Origin: Melioribacteraceae bacterium
GTDB taxonomy: Bacteria > Bacteroidota > Ignavibacteria > Ignavibacteriales > Melioribacteraceae
DNA length: 41,861 nt
Assembly (NCBI GenBank): GCA_027013735.1
Contig: JALWGH010000125.1
Span: forward strand, 1-41,861
Direction: 5' to 3'
In this document: piece after piece, positions 1-8,931 of the stretch
Layout: the number at the start of each line of letters is the position of its first letter
Position numbering within the stretch: the stretch's first letter is position 1
Translations under genes and position numbers: made by a program
Notes under the pieces: model-generated
Seen by the model: the letters and a program-made list of their open reading frames with translations, nothing else
The model's database searches: none
Told to the model about the DNA's origin: nothing

Positions 1-372
1 ATTTTTGGCCGGCTCGTTTGTGTTGTCCACCGCCGTTGGCGGGGCAGCAAAAATCGTGACAAAACGTTTAATTAAATTGAAAACCATTAGGAATCTTTTG
101 CCACCAGTTTTAAACTTGTTCCCCCTATTTTAAAACTGTAAAAAAAAATAATTCCCCTAAAATTTGCTATTAGTCAAAATAAGTTCTATTATTACGTATT
201 AAAATTTTGTAAGTACTTGGTTTACGCCATTCTCATTAGTTAACCCGGTTGTTTCCCCGTAAACATTCCCCGGTACTAACCTGAAGTTCGCGCACCAATT
301 TCTGAGATGCTTCAACTTAGAATAGGCGGATGACAAAGTACCCATTTAGTAACACAATCAAAAGGAAAAACT
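1..372. other. Gene-free left edge and cold-shock gene leader
   Basis: No convincing coding region is visible on either strand. It holds a GC-rich hairpin near base 30 (listed separately), then AT-rich sequence, and finally the leader of the cold-shock gene. A Shine-Dalgarno-like AAAGGAAAAA sits just before its start codon at 373. I could not identify a convincing promoter. A long untranslated leader would be typical for cold-shock genes, but no specific thermosensor fold can be shown by eye. Confidence 0.6.
27..50. repeat. GC-rich hairpin with GGGGCAGCAA tail (REP-like)
   Basis: CCGCC (30-34) and GGCGG (38-42) form a short stem around GTT. It is followed by GGGGCAGCAA (41-50). The same ten-base tail follows a different hairpin at 13,946-13,965, which suggests both belong to one repetitive extragenic palindrome family. 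Confidence 0.45.
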
Positions 373-573
373 ATGGAAACCGGAAAGGTCAAATGGTTTA
401 ACGGAACAAAAGGCTACGGCTTTATCACGAGAGATAATGGCGAAGATATCTTTGTTCATTACAGTTCAATCGAGAGCGATGGCTTTAAGACGTTAAACGA
501 AGGCGACGAAGTAGAATTCGAAGTCGAAGAAGGCGCAAAAGGTTTGCAAGCTACACACGTATCTGTAAAATAA
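373..573 (+). CDS. Cold-shock protein, CspA family
   Basis: A 66-residue single cold-shock domain, the usual length of CspA-type proteins. Such proteins bind single-stranded RNA and DNA in the cytoplasm and melt RNA secondary structure. The N terminus has the family core [14 protein letters not shown], containing the RNP1 motif, and RNP2-like DIFVHYSSI follows near residues 25-33. The start ATG is preceded by AAAGGAAAAA. The gene stands alone: an intrinsic terminator follows about 25 bases after the stop and the next gene is on the other strand. The family is certain. Whether it responds to cold or is constitutive cannot be told from sequence. Confidence 0.97.
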   Translation: METGKVKWFNGTKGYGFITRDNGEDIFVHYSSIESDGFKTLNEGDEVEFEVEEGAKGLQATHVSVK

Positions 574-597
574 GGAAGAGCTTGAAACACGCTTTAG

Positions 598-622
598 ACC
601 CCGCTTTTAAGCGGGGTTTTTT
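598..622 (+). terminator. Rho-independent terminator of the cold-shock gene
   Basis: CCCCGC (599-604), a TTTTAA loop and GCGGGG (611-616) form a six-pair GC stem, followed at once by TTTTTT (617-622). It lies 25 bases after the cold-shock stop codon and 3 bases before the end of the convergent MarR gene, so it separates the two transcripts. Confidence 0.9.
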
Positions 623-625
623 ATT

Positions 626-1048
626 TTAGTCAAGCATTTTTTCAAGAGTGGAAATCAAATCGTTTTGTTCCGCGGTTTTTAAGGATTTTAGCAAATCTTT
701 GCTTGCTGAAATCAGGAACTCGGAATGCTCTTCGCAAATGTTTTCTCCTTTGGAAGTAAGTGTAAGGGCAACAGCTCTTCTGTCTTTGTCCGAGTGAAAT
801 CTTTTTAAAAGCTTTTTGCCCTCCAACTTGTCAACTATTGCGGTAAGATTATTTTTGGGGATTGAAAGAGCCGTGGAGATTTCTTTCATAATGCAGTAAT
901 CGTGATCGCCAACGTAAAAAAGCACTTGCGATTCGAGAACGGAAAGTTCGACCCCTTTTTGGTCTAAAAATTCTTTTTCCTTTTTTGAAAATTTGGAAAC
1001 GAGTTTTTCAAGCTGCTCTTTTAATTTGGATGCCTTGCTTTTTGCCAT
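626..1048 (-). CDS. MarR-family transcriptional regulator
   Basis: A 140-residue winged-helix regulator of MarR type, which normally binds DNA as a dimer and often responds to small ligands or oxidants. The central part reads as the winged helix: a recognition-helix region ISTALSIPKNNLTAIVDKLE, then the wing containing FHSDKDRRAVALTLT, where the DRR triad is the conserved MarR wing motif. The N terminus is lysine-rich and charged. An in-frame ATG lies 14 codons upstream (1,090), but the ATG at 1,048 is chosen because AAAAGGAGAAATAAA precedes it. The upstream codons would also run through a palindrome that looks like an operator. It is divergent from the methyltransferase at 1,208, so one site could control both. 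Ligand and targets are unknown. Confidence 0.92.
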   Translation of the reverse strand: MAKSKASKLKEQLEKLVSKFSKKEKEFLDQKGVELSVLESQVLFYVGDHDYCIMKEISTALSIPKNNLTAIVDKLEGKKLLKRFHSDKDRRAVALTLTSKGENICEEHSEFLISASKDLLKSLKTAEQNDLISTLEKMLD

Positions 1049-1059
1049 TTTATTTCTCC

Positions 1060-1092
1060 TTTTGAATATTTCAAAAACTGAACTATTCAAAA
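1060..1092. promoter_or_regulatory. Nested 33-bp palindrome, probable MarR autoregulatory operator
   Basis: TTTTGAATA (1,060-1,068) mirrors TATTCAAAA (1,084-1,092). Inside them TTCA (1,070-1,073) mirrors TGAA (1,079-1,082), all centred on base 1,076 with one mismatched pair. It lies between the marR promoter region and its ribosome-binding site, where MarR proteins commonly bind. In the mRNA it could also fold as a hairpin touching the Shine-Dalgarno sequence. Confidence 0.6.
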
Positions 1093-1118
1093 ATAAAAAG
1101 GAATTTTAAAGAGGACAA
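1090..1118 (-). promoter_or_regulatory. Candidate sigma-70-like promoter of the MarR gene
   Basis: On the minus strand TTGTCC (1,113-1,118) and TATTTT (1,090-1,095) are separated by 17 bases. The -10 element abuts the palindrome at 1,060-1,092, so a bound repressor would block transcription. Assigned by eye against the TTGACA/TATAAT consensus. Confidence 0.35.
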
Positions 1119-1124
1119 ATGTTT

Positions 1125-1152
1125 TTGACTTCTCAAAGTTTGAACCTAAATT
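1125..1152 (+). promoter_or_regulatory. Candidate sigma-70-like promoter for the methyltransferase-rlmD pair
   Basis: TTGACT (1,125-1,130) and TAAATT (1,147-1,152) with a 16-base spacer lie 56 bases before the start codon at 1,208. They point away from the MarR gene. Confidence 0.45.
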
Positions 1153-1207
1153 TGCAACTCTTTTTTACAGGAACTAAATTTAACAAACCAAAATAAAAGT
1201 TAAAGAA

Positions 1208-1912
1208 ATGTTATTACCCGGAGCAATTAAACAAGTAGATTTTTTCTTAAAGAATGTTGATGTTAAAGAAAAAAATGTGCTTGTGTTAGGGAGCGGAGCC
1301 GAAGAGGCTGCTGTTAAAATGTTAAACAACGGGGCAGTCTCGGTTGAGATTGTTGTTGAAGATTACGAGCAATTCCTTCAGTCGAGGTTAAACTTGGAAA
1401 GCGTGGCGGAAATTGAAGTCAAATTAATGGAGTTCCAATCCCTTGATTACAAAGCATCCGAATTTGATTTTGTTTTTGCGCAAGCGTCAATCTCCGTTGA
1501 GGGGAGGAATAAAATAGTAAAGGAAATCCGCCGTGTGCTTAAAAAGGAAGGAATCTTTTGCAGCGGCGAAATTGTGAAATTACAAAAAGATGTTCCCGCG
1601 TTTGTCCGCAATATGTTCGAAAGCTCTGGACTTGAACCTCTCTTTTCCGGTGAAGTTCAAGGTTATTACGAGCAAAGGAAATTTGAATTGCTGAAGACAA
1701 AAGATTTGTCCTTTACACTAAAGGAGTATTATTCGGGCATTGTTAAAAAATCCGAGGAAGCCGAAAAGGATTTAACCCCGAAAGAAAAATCGTATTACAA
1801 AAAATTACTAAACAGAGTTCATCACGAGTCAAATGTTTATTTGAAATTAGGCGGGGCAAAGTTTATCTGCTTTCAGGTGTTTCTGCTTAAAAACAACAAG
1901 GAAAATCAGTAA
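1208..1912 (+). CDS. SAM-dependent methyltransferase of unknown substrate
   Basis: A 234-residue class I (Rossmann-type) methyltransferase-like protein. Motif I is VLVLGSGAEE (residues about 25-34), the acidic post-I strand is IVVEDYE, the motif IV region is DFVFAQAS, and RRVLKKEGIF matches the strand-4/helix element of Methyltransf_11-type enzymes. Motif I lacks the full GxGxG, so SAM binding is probable rather than certain. The C-terminal third is lysine-rich and helical with no recognised domain. Its stop overlaps the start of the rRNA methyltransferase gene by one base (TAATG), so the two are probably co-translated, and an RNA-related substrate is a reasonable guess only. The ribosome-binding site is weak (AAAGAA). 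Confidence 0.65.
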   Translation: MLLPGAIKQVDFFLKNVDVKEKNVLVLGSGAEEAAVKMLNNGAVSVEIVVEDYEQFLQSRLNLESVAEIEVKLMEFQSLDYKASEFDFVFAQASISVEGRNKIVKEIRRVLKKEGIFCSGEIVKLQKDVPAFVRNMFESSGLEPLFSGEVQGYYEQRKFELLKTKDLSFTLKEYYSGIVKKSEEAEKDLTPKEKSYYKKLLNRVHHESNVYLKLGGAKFICFQVFLLKNNKENQ

Positions 1913-3348
1913 TGAAAAAAGGCGAAATTGTTAGTCTGGAAATAGAAGATTACGCATTCGAGGGCAAGGGAATCGCTAAGATTGAACAAGGCGAAGGGAA
2001 AAAATTTGTCGTCTTTGTTCACGGCGCTTACCCGGGGGACAAGGTTGAAGCACGGATTGTTAAAAAGAAAAAAAGTTTTGCGGAAGCCAAAACAATCAAT
2101 ATTATTAGGGCTTCGGACAAAAGAACACAGGCAAAATGCAAGTATTTCGGCGTTTGCGGAGGGTGCAAACAACAAGATTTAAAATACGAATGGCAATTGA
2201 ACTACAAAGCCCGGCAAGTAAAGGACGCTTTCGAAAGAATTGCAGGCATTACTGAATTTGAAATGCAAGAGATTTTACCGAGCGAAAATATTTTCCGTTA
2301 CAGAAACAAAATGGAATTTTCCTTTGCAGACAAAAGATGGTTGACGAAAGAAGAATTGGAAAGTCAAGAAGAAATCACGGACAGAAATTTTGCTCTCGGT
2401 CTTCACATCCCGCGGATATTTGACAAAGTGGTTGATATTGACGAGTGTTTTCTGCAACCAGAAGTAAACGACAATATTCTCAATTTGACCCGCGATTTTT
2501 TTAAGTCCCGGAGTGTCTCCATTTACTCAACCAAAACACACACAGGCTTCTTGAGAAATCTGGTAATTAGAAATTCCGCACACACAAACGACTTAATGGT
2601 AAACATTGTTACCTCTGCAGAAGACGATGAGTTAATGGGCAAATACGCCGAAACTCTCGTGAAGGAAATTCCGGCAATTACGACCATCGTCAATAATATC
2701 AACACCAAAAAAGCACAGGTCGCTGTTGGGGACTATGAAAAGACACTTTACGGCAACGGTTACATTTACGATTTTATTGGCGACAATAAATACAGGGTGA
2801 GCGCTAATTCGTTTTTCCAAACAAACACGTTGCAAGCCGAAAAGCTTTACGCAACGGCGTTGGAGTTTGCCGGACTTGCCGGCGACGAATTTGTTTACGA
2901 TCTCTATTCCGGTGCCGGAACTATTACACTGTTTTTTGCAAACTACGCCGAAGCTCTGTTCGGCTTTGAGAGCGTGCAATCGGCTGTGGACGACGCAAAA
3001 GAAAACGCGGTAATGAATTCGAAAACAAATGCGGAATTTTTTACGGCTGATTTGAACAAATCGTTTTTACCCGTGGTAGAAAAACTTTCTTTACCTTTGC
3101 CGGATGTTTTAATTGCCGACCCGCCGCGCTCGGGGATGAACCCGAAAACGGTTAAAGATATTTTGAAATTGGCGCCGGAGAAAATTGTTTACATTTCTTG
3201 CAACCCGGCTACGCAGGCAAGGGACGTGAAGCTGTTAGTTGAAAATGACGATTACGAGTTAATTAAAATTCGACCGGTGGACATGTTTCCTCACACGTTT
3301 CACATTGAAAATGTTGCATTGCTCAAGAAGAAAGGGAAAACGGTTTAA
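1912..3348 (+). CDS. rlmD: 23S rRNA (uracil-5-)-methyltransferase, RlmD/RumA type
   Basis: A 478-residue class I RNA 5-methyluridine methyltransferase. An N-terminal TRAM-like RNA-binding domain (residues about 1-65) precedes an iron-sulphur cluster site with Cys76, Cys82 and Cys85, and probably Cys179 as fourth ligand. This is the pattern of E. coli RumA. The catalytic domain shows the SAM motif [10 protein letters not shown], the DPPRSG motif and the nucleophile Cys430 in YISCNPAT, followed by the closing element [12 protein letters not shown]. It is expected to methylate a uracil in 23S rRNA; which position (RlmC-, RlmD- or RlmCD-like) cannot be decided here. Its stop codon shares four bases (TTAA) with the stop of the convergent mutase gene, with no terminator between them. 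Confidence 0.93.
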   Translation: MKKGEIVSLEIEDYAFEGKGIAKIEQGEGKKFVVFVHGAYPGDKVEARIVKKKKSFAEAKTINIIRASDKRTQAKCKYFGVCGGCKQQDLKYEWQLNYKARQVKDAFERIAGITEFEMQEILPSENIFRYRNKMEFSFADKRWLTKEELESQEEITDRNFALGLHIPRIFDKVVDIDECFLQPEVNDNILNLTRDFFKSRSVSIYSTKTHTGFLRNLVIRNSAHTNDLMVNIVTSAEDDELMGKYAETLVKEIPAITTIVNNINTKKAQVAVGDYEKTLYGNGYIYDFIGDNKYRVSANSFFQTNTLQAEKLYATALEFAGLAGDEFVYDLYSGAGTITLFFANYAEALFGFESVQSAVDDAKENAVMNSKTNAEFFTADLNKSFLPVVEKLSLPLPDVLIADPPRSGMNPKTVKDILKLAPEKIVYISCNPATQARDVKLLVENDDYELIKIRPVDMFPHTFHIENVALLKKKGKTV

Positions 3349-5531
3349 CCTTCGTGAAATCTTTCGAAGACAAGTTCCATTATTTTTTTACCCGCCTCGG
3401 GTAAAGGCGTGCCCGGACCAAAAATAGCCGAAACTCCGGCTTTAAAAAGGAAGTCGTAATCCTGCGGCGGAATCACACCCCCGACAATTACAATAATGTC
3501 GCCCCTGCCGTGTTTTTTAAGTTCTTCGATTAAAGCCGGGACAAGCGTTTTGTGTCCGGCGGCAAGTGAACTTACGCCGACAACGTGCACGTCGTTTTCA
3601 ATTGCCTGTTTTGCCGTCTCTTCGGGAGTTTGGAAAAGCGGGCCGAGGTCAACGTCAAATCCCATGTCCGCGTAGGCTGTAGCAACAACCTTTGCTCCGC
3701 GATCGTGTCCGTCCTGCCCCATTTTAGCGACTAAAATTCTTGGTCGCCTGCCTTCTTCCTCGGCAAATTTATCTGTCAAGTTTTTTACTTCTTCCATTTC
3801 TTTCTCCTTTTCTTTTCCGAACTCACCGATGTAAACCCCCGAAACAATTTTGGTAGAAGCCTTGAATCGTCCGCTTACTTTTTCGATTGCGTAGGAAATT
3901 TCTCCGAGCGTAGCCCTTTTTCGCGCCGCTTCCACTGCCAACGCAAGCAGGTTTCCTTTGCCCGTTTCGACCGATTCGGTAATTGCATTTAGCGCCCGTT
4001 GAACTTCGTCGTTGTTCCTTCTTTTTTTAATTTCATTTAATCTTTTGATTTGATTCGTTCTTACGGCGCGGTTGTCAATTTCGAGTATTTCAATTGGTTC
4101 TTCCTTTTCGGGCTTGAATTTATTGACTCCGACGATTGTCTCCTTGCCGGAATCAATTAGAGCTTGTCTCCTCGCGGCTGCTTCTTCCACTCTCAATTTC
4201 GGGATTCCCGCTTCGATTGCTTTGGTCATTCCGCCATAAGATTCGATTTCCAAAATGTGCTCCCAGGTCTTTTTCAGTAATGCGTCAGTCAAATATTCAA
4301 CAAAGTACGAACCGCCCCACGGGTCGATTACTTTTGTGAGGTCGGTTTCTTCCTGAAGGTAGAGCTGTGTGTTACGTGCAATGCGCGCGGAAAAATCCGT
4401 GGGCAGAGCAATTGCTTCGTCGAGTGAATTTGTGTGTAAGGATTGCGTGTGTCCCGTTACGGCGGCAAGCGCTTCGATGCAAGTACGCGCAACGTTGTTA
4501 AACGGGTCTTGCTCGGTCAAGCTCCAGCCGGAAGTTTGCGTGTGCGCCCGCAGGGACATTGACTTCGGATTTTTCGGATTGAAAGTTTTCATTAAACTTG
4601 CCCAAATCATTCTCGCGGCACGCATCTTTGCAACTTCAATAAAGTAATTCATTCCGACGCCCCAAAAGAAAGAAATCCTCGGTGCAAAAGAATCGATGTC
4701 CAGTCCGGCGTCAATTCCAACGCGTACGTATTCCAAGCCGTCCGAGAGAGTGTAAGCCATTTCAAGGTCGGCGGTGGCTCCGGCTTCCTGCAGGTGGTAA
4801 CCGGAAACACTAATGCTGTTGAACTTCGGCATGTTTTCCGAAGTAAACTTAAAAATATCCGCAATTATTCGCATGCTTGTTTCAGGCGGGTAAATGTAAG
4901 TGTTGCGTACCATGTATTCTTTTAAAATGTCATTCTGGATTGTGCCTGATAATTGTGCGGGACTTACACCTTGTTCTTCCGCGGCAACAATGTAGAAAGC
5001 CATTACCGGAAGCACTGCGCCGTTCATCGTCATTGAAACGGAAATTTCGCCGAGAGGAATCCCGTCGAAGAGAATTTTCATGTCCTCAACCGTGTCGATG
5101 GCAACGCCTGCTTTACCTACGTCTCCCACAACGCGCGGGTGGTCGGAATCGTAACCGCGGTGGGTGGGGAGGTCGAAAGCAACGGACAAGCCCTTTTGCC
5201 CTTGAGCAAGATTCCTTTTGTAAAAAGCATTGCTCTCCTCTGCGGTGGAGAAACCTGCGTACTGGCGTATTGTCCAAGGACGCACAACGTACATTGTAGC
5301 GTAAGGACCTTTAAGGAACGGGGGAATACCGGGAAGGTAGTCAATGTGTTCAATGTTTTTAGTGTCTTCCGATGTGTAAAGAGGCTTGATTGGAATTCGT
5401 TCCAAAGTTTGCAAGGCAAAGTCTTTGGGACTTTTGCCTGTCTCCTTAATGAATTTCTCTTCCCATTCTTTCCTGCTGATTTTTACCGAGCGTTTTTTGA
5501 ATTTTATTTTTGTAAAATCGGGTTGTTTCAT
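3345..5531 (-). CDS. mutB: Methylmalonyl-CoA mutase, large (catalytic) subunit
   Basis: A 728-residue protein, the usual length of the catalytic alpha chain. The adenosylcobalamin-dependent enzyme interconverts methylmalonyl-CoA and succinyl-CoA in propionate metabolism. The N-terminal three-quarters is the substrate-binding TIM barrel, with typical stretches [25 protein letters not shown] and [14 protein letters not shown]. The C-terminal B12-binding domain carries DGHDRG at 607-612, with His609 as the expected lower cobalt ligand. The start is preceded by AAGGAAAA. It follows the small-subunit gene on the same strand, but 259 bases away and with a strong hairpin in the gap. No epimerase or MeaB-type chaperone gene is in the window. 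Confidence 0.97.
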   Translation of the reverse strand: MKQPDFTKIKFKKRSVKISRKEWEEKFIKETGKSPKDFALQTLERIPIKPLYTSEDTKNIEHIDYLPGIPPFLKGPYATMYVVRPWTIRQYAGFSTAEESNAFYKRNLAQGQKGLSVAFDLPTHRGYDSDHPRVVGDVGKAGVAIDTVEDMKILFDGIPLGEISVSMTMNGAVLPVMAFYIVAAEEQGVSPAQLSGTIQNDILKEYMVRNTYIYPPETSMRIIADIFKFTSENMPKFNSISVSGYHLQEAGATADLEMAYTLSDGLEYVRVGIDAGLDIDSFAPRISFFWGVGMNYFIEVAKMRAARMIWASLMKTFNPKNPKSMSLRAHTQTSGWSLTEQDPFNNVARTCIEALAAVTGHTQSLHTNSLDEAIALPTDFSARIARNTQLYLQEETDLTKVIDPWGGSYFVEYLTDALLKKTWEHILEIESYGGMTKAIEAGIPKLRVEEAAARRQALIDSGKETIVGVNKFKPEKEEPIEILEIDNRAVRTNQIKRLNEIKKRRNNDEVQRALNAITESVETGKGNLLALAVEAARKRATLGEISYAIEKVSGRFKASTKIVSGVYIGEFGKEKEKEMEEVKNLTDKFAEEEGRRPRILVAKMGQDGHDRGAKVVATAYADMGFDVDLGPLFQTPEETAKQAIENDVHVVGVSSLAAGHKTLVPALIEELKKHGRGDIIVIVGGVIPPQDYDFLFKAGVSAIFGPGTPLPEAGKKIMELVFERFHEG

Positions 5532-5699
5532 TTTCTTAATTTTCCTTAATCATTTTGTTACCTTTTGTTCTTGCCTTGGAGCAAGTTTAAATTTCGAGGT
5601 AAATAAACACTTATTTTAATTATGTTAAAAATCACTCTTCATTTAAACCTTGGAACTCTCCCCCTGTTCAAACCACGTTGAAAATTACAGGTCAACAGA

Positions 5700-5728
5700 A
5701 TCCCCCTCTCTTTGTAAGAGAGGGGGAT
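5700..5728. repeat. Perfect 13-bp stem hairpin between mutA and mutB
   Basis: ATCCCCCTCTCTT (5,700-5,712), a TGT loop and AAGAGAGGGGGAT (5,716-5,728) pair without mismatch. A further AGGGGGTGAG (5,731-5,740) follows, and CTCTCCCCCT lies about 45 bases before the hairpin. No run of T follows on the minus strand, so it does not look like an ordinary terminator. It resembles a dispersed extragenic palindrome. It could act in mRNA processing between the two mutase cistrons. Confidence 0.6.
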
Positions 5729-5790
5729 ATAGGGGGTGAGTTATTAATAAAATATTTTTCTAATTAACCTTAATTTCTCCTTTCTTATTT

Positions 5791-7704
5791 TCAAATAAGT
5801 ATTTTATTTAAAATAATTTTGTAAACCTCAATCGCATTTATTCCCGGGTAAATCGAAAAAATATTTTTTCCGAAGTCTGTTTCTTCAGTCGTGTAAACAA
5901 AAACAGGGTAATCGTTTTTTCCCGAAAGTTTTTCAATAAATGATTTTGCTTTTGAATCTTCGTTGCTTAAAATAACCACAGCATCAGAGCGGGAGGTAAT
6001 TGTTTTTTCAGTTGAAGAGAATTCGGTAACTTCAAATCCTGCGGCTTCAAAAAGACTTTTTACAAAGTCGGACTTTTTCTTTAGCACAAGGGGATTATCG
6101 TGAATTAAAAGGGCGACAGTAACTTTTTTATTTCTCTGTTGCTCAATCTCTTCCGCACGGATTCTTACTTCCTCAAACGTTTCGGCTAACCTGAATTGTT
6201 TTAACGGACGAGCGGTAATTGTTTCTTCCAAATTGTCCTGAAATTTTTGTAACAAATCATTTAACTCTTCCTCAAAAGTTTTTCTTTTGGGATTTTTTTT
6301 GCCGTAGGAATTGCGTTCATTTGTGTGTGCGTAATCGCTTGATTTTTCTTTAGGGTTGGCGTATTTGTTAATCCCGATTAGCACCTTCTTTTGGGCCTCG
6401 ATGTTTTCAACCTCTTTTTGGGCATTTGCTTCAATATTTTCCTGAACAAATCCTTTTTGCAACGCCTTGATTATTCCTCCTTGGCGTTGAATCTCTTGGA
6501 AAAACCCCCAGCTTTTTTCTGCCAACTCGTTCGTCAAATTTTCAACGAAGAACGCTCCGCCTGCCGGATCGATTATTTGATTTAAATGCGATTCTTCCTT
6601 TAGAATTAAATGAACATTGCGCGCAATGCGTTCGCCCAAATCGGAAGGAGAGCCAAACAGAAAATCGAACGGAGCAATTTCAATTGAATCTGCGCCGCCT
6701 GCAATTGCGGAGAATGCCTCCGTAGTTACACGCAGCATATTTACGTAAGGGTCAAATTTTGTGAAGTTAAATTCGGAGGTAACCGCTTTAATGAAAACGT
6801 TGAATTCTATTCCGTACTCGTCAAGGACGTTCTGCCACAACATTCTAAATGCGCGCAGTTTTGCAATCTCCTTGAAAAAGGACGAACCTGTTGAAAAAGT
6901 AAAGAGGGAAAGTTTTACAACTTCCTCGGGTGCAATTTTTTTTTCTGCGAGCGTGTTAATGTATTCAACTGCTTCGGAAAGGGCAATTGCAATTTCCTGT
7001 ACGGCATTAGCTCCGCCGTTTGAATAGGGGACTGAAGAAATGTCAATTGCTTTAAGTTGTGATTTCCTTTGCAAAGTTTTTTTTACTTGTTTTTCCAGAA
7101 GGAGCAACTCGTTTTCAAGAGTACCGTGAATAGCTAAACTTCCAATGGGATTGGAAAGAACACCGCCTTTAATTTTTTGAAAATCAATGCTGTTCTTGTC
7201 GGCAAATTTTTCGAGTGAAGTAAAAAGAGAAAGAGCAGTCTCCCCTGCATTAAAAAAAACAGGAATGGAAGTAAGGTTTATTCCGGCAAGAGCTTCTTTT
7301 AAGTCATCGTAGTTTTCTATTGCTGTGTTTTTGCCTGTGTCAATTGTGCCGGAGTTCATTCCGTTTTCAATAAGTGATTCTAACTTACGGTTAATTTCTT
7401 CAGCCGAACTTCCGTAAATTTTTTGTGTAGTGAGCCAGCCGTTTGCAACGTTTCCCGATGCTGTTGAGCCTCTTAAAAAAGGAATAAAACCCGGGTAGCT
7501 CTCTTTGATTTCAGGCTCAACATCTTCCTCAAAATAGAGAGGCTTTAGTTTTATTCCTTCGGCTAAAAAACTGAATAAAATTTCTTTGGATTTCCCTTTT
7601 AATTCTTTTTCTACAAGCTGTTCCCAATCTTTAATTTTAGGCGCGGGAAAGAGTTTTTTTAACTCGAGATTTTTAGGTAATGCAGAGCTTCTGCTTTTTT
7701 CCAT
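5791..7704 (-). CDS. mutA: Methylmalonyl-CoA mutase, small subunit
   Basis: A 637-residue homologue of the mutase large chain that pairs with it. It keeps the barrel architecture, with PGFIPFLRGSTASGN, IDISSVPYSNGGANAVQE and IDPAGGAFFVENL matching the large subunit. The C-terminal B12 domain has lost the DxHxxG cobalt-ligand motif: the corresponding region reads VALLIHDNPLVL. Such non-catalytic small chains form heterodimers with MutB in bacteria of the Propionibacterium type. The leader is A-rich with no Shine-Dalgarno sequence. It is the first gene of the minus-strand pair and is divergent, with 87 bases between, from the histidine kinase gene. Identity is secure; the structural role is from family knowledge. 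Confidence 0.93.
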   Translation of the reverse strand: MEKSRSSALPKNLELKKLFPAPKIKDWEQLVEKELKGKSKEILFSFLAEGIKLKPLYFEEDVEPEIKESYPGFIPFLRGSTASGNVANGWLTTQKIYGSSAEEINRKLESLIENGMNSGTIDTGKNTAIENYDDLKEALAGINLTSIPVFFNAGETALSLFTSLEKFADKNSIDFQKIKGGVLSNPIGSLAIHGTLENELLLLEKQVKKTLQRKSQLKAIDISSVPYSNGGANAVQEIAIALSEAVEYINTLAEKKIAPEEVVKLSLFTFSTGSSFFKEIAKLRAFRMLWQNVLDEYGIEFNVFIKAVTSEFNFTKFDPYVNMLRVTTEAFSAIAGGADSIEIAPFDFLFGSPSDLGERIARNVHLILKEESHLNQIIDPAGGAFFVENLTNELAEKSWGFFQEIQRQGGIIKALQKGFVQENIEANAQKEVENIEAQKKVLIGINKYANPKEKSSDYAHTNERNSYGKKNPKRKTFEEELNDLLQKFQDNLEETITARPLKQFRLAETFEEVRIRAEEIEQQRNKKVTVALLIHDNPLVLKKKSDFVKSLFEAAGFEVTEFSSTEKTITSRSDAVVILSNEDSKAKSFIEKLSGKNDYPVFVYTTEETDFGKNIFSIYPGINAIEVYKIILNKILI

Positions 7705-7791
7705 TATTTTTATTAAATTTATTTTTTATTAAATATTATTAAGTTACTTTTAAAATTAGCAAAAATAAAGAAATTAAGAGGAGAAAAAGTT

Positions 7792-8931
7792 TTGCCTCTT
7801 ACAACCAAGTTTGCTCCTCCGGAAAGAGCCACGGACGAGGAGCTTAAGAAGCAAATAACGTTAATTCGGAAAAAAAGTTTTACTAAAAAATTTCTGGATG
7901 CGATCCCGTTGTTTGTAACGGTACTTAATAAGTATCGTCAGTTTGTTTTCGTAAATAAGACATTTCTGATATTTGCTGGGGTTGAAAAGGAGGAAGAAGT
8001 ATTAGGGCTAAGACCGGGAGAGGCGGTGAATTGTATTCATGCACACGAAAATGAAGCCGGATGCGGAACAACGGAATTTTGCCGTTATTGCGGCGCGGTT
8101 AATTCTATTTTGGAAGCGCAAAAGGGAAAGGCAAACGAGAAGGAATGTTTGATAACTCAGACAAATCACAATGTATTGGATTTGTTAGTCTGGTCAGCTC
8201 CTTTTCAAGTTGAAGATGAGCAATTTGTCATTTTTGCTATTCGGGATATTCAACACGAAAAGAGACGTAGAGCTCTCGAAAGAATTTTTTTCCACGATGT
8301 TCTCAATACTGCCGGTAGCCTGAGAGGTTTCAGTACCTTATTACAAGAAGCCGAGGATGAAGAGGAAATTAAGGAATACGGTAGGTTTATTTACGAAGTT
8401 ACCGATAAACTTATTGAAGAGATTCAGGCTCAAAAGGATTTGCTTGCCGCTGAGAACGATGATTTGCAGGTACAAGAACGCGACATTTCCACTACCGATT
8501 TACTTAACGAGATTAAAAATCAGTTTAAAGAACAGCAAATTGCACTCGGTAAGAAAATTGTTATTGACCCCGAGAGTGTCAGAACACTTTTTATAAGTGA
8601 CAAGGTACTTGTTCGTAGAATAATTTCTAATTTACTCAAGAATGCTTTGGAGGCAATCAATACGGGCGAAACCGTTACAATGGGCGTGAACCTTACTGAC
8701 GAAGGCGTTGATTTTTATGTTCATAATCCCGGGTATATGCCTTTGGAAGTGCAGACTCAAGTTTTTAACCGTTCCTTTTCGACAAAGGGAGTTAACCGCG
8801 GTTTGGGTACTTACAGTGTTAGGCTGCTGACTGAAAAATACTTAAAAGGTAAAGCCTATTTTGAAACAGACAAGCAAAAAGGTACAACATTCCACGTCGT
8901 TTTTCCTTACAACAATAAAAGTGAAGAATGA
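7792..8931 (+). CDS. Soluble PAS-domain histidine kinase with a Cys/His cluster
   Basis: A 379-residue sensor kinase with no membrane segment or signal peptide, so it should sense inside the cell. A PAS domain spans roughly residues 33-155 and contains a cluster C81-x-H83-x-H85-x5-C91-x5-C97-x2-C100 that could hold a metal ion, haem or Fe-S cluster, or act as a thiol switch. The kinase part has an H-box with His168 (FFHDVLN), an N-box around Asn284 (NLLKNALEA) and a glycine loop GLG at 337-339, so it should be active. The start is TTG, chosen because AAGAGGAG lies 8 bases before it. No response regulator is adjacent. Its stop overlaps the next start (ATGA), coupling it to an ArsC/Spx-like protein. 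Confidence 0.9.
   Translation: MPLTTKFAPPERATDEELKKQITLIRKKSFTKKFLDAIPLFVTVLNKYRQFVFVNKTFLIFAGVEKEEEVLGLRPGEAVNCIHAHENEAGCGTTEFCRYCGAVNSILEAQKGKANEKECLITQTNHNVLDLLVWSAPFQVEDEQFVIFAIRDIQHEKRRRALERIFFHDVLNTAGSLRGFSTLLQEAEDEEEIKEYGRFIYEVTDKLIEEIQAQKDLLAAENDDLQVQERDISTTDLLNEIKNQFKEQQIALGKKIVIDPESVRTLFISDKVLVRRIISNLLKNALEAINTGETVTMGVNLTDEGVDFYVHNPGYMPLEVQTQVFNRSFSTKGVNRGLGTYSVRLLTEKYLKGKAYFETDKQKGTTFHVVFPYNNKSEE

Noticed and set aside
1049-1090. Longer MarR N terminus from the ATG at 1,090
   Set aside because: It would read through the palindrome and ignores the good ribosome-binding site before 1,048.
4136-5549. Several open frames of 67-140 codons opposite mutB
   Set aside because: They are shadows of a long conserved gene with no motifs or ribosome-binding sites.
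7705-7791. Cobalamin riboswitch before the mutase genes
   Set aside because: The leader is only 87 bases, very AT-rich, and lacks any B12-box-like sequence.
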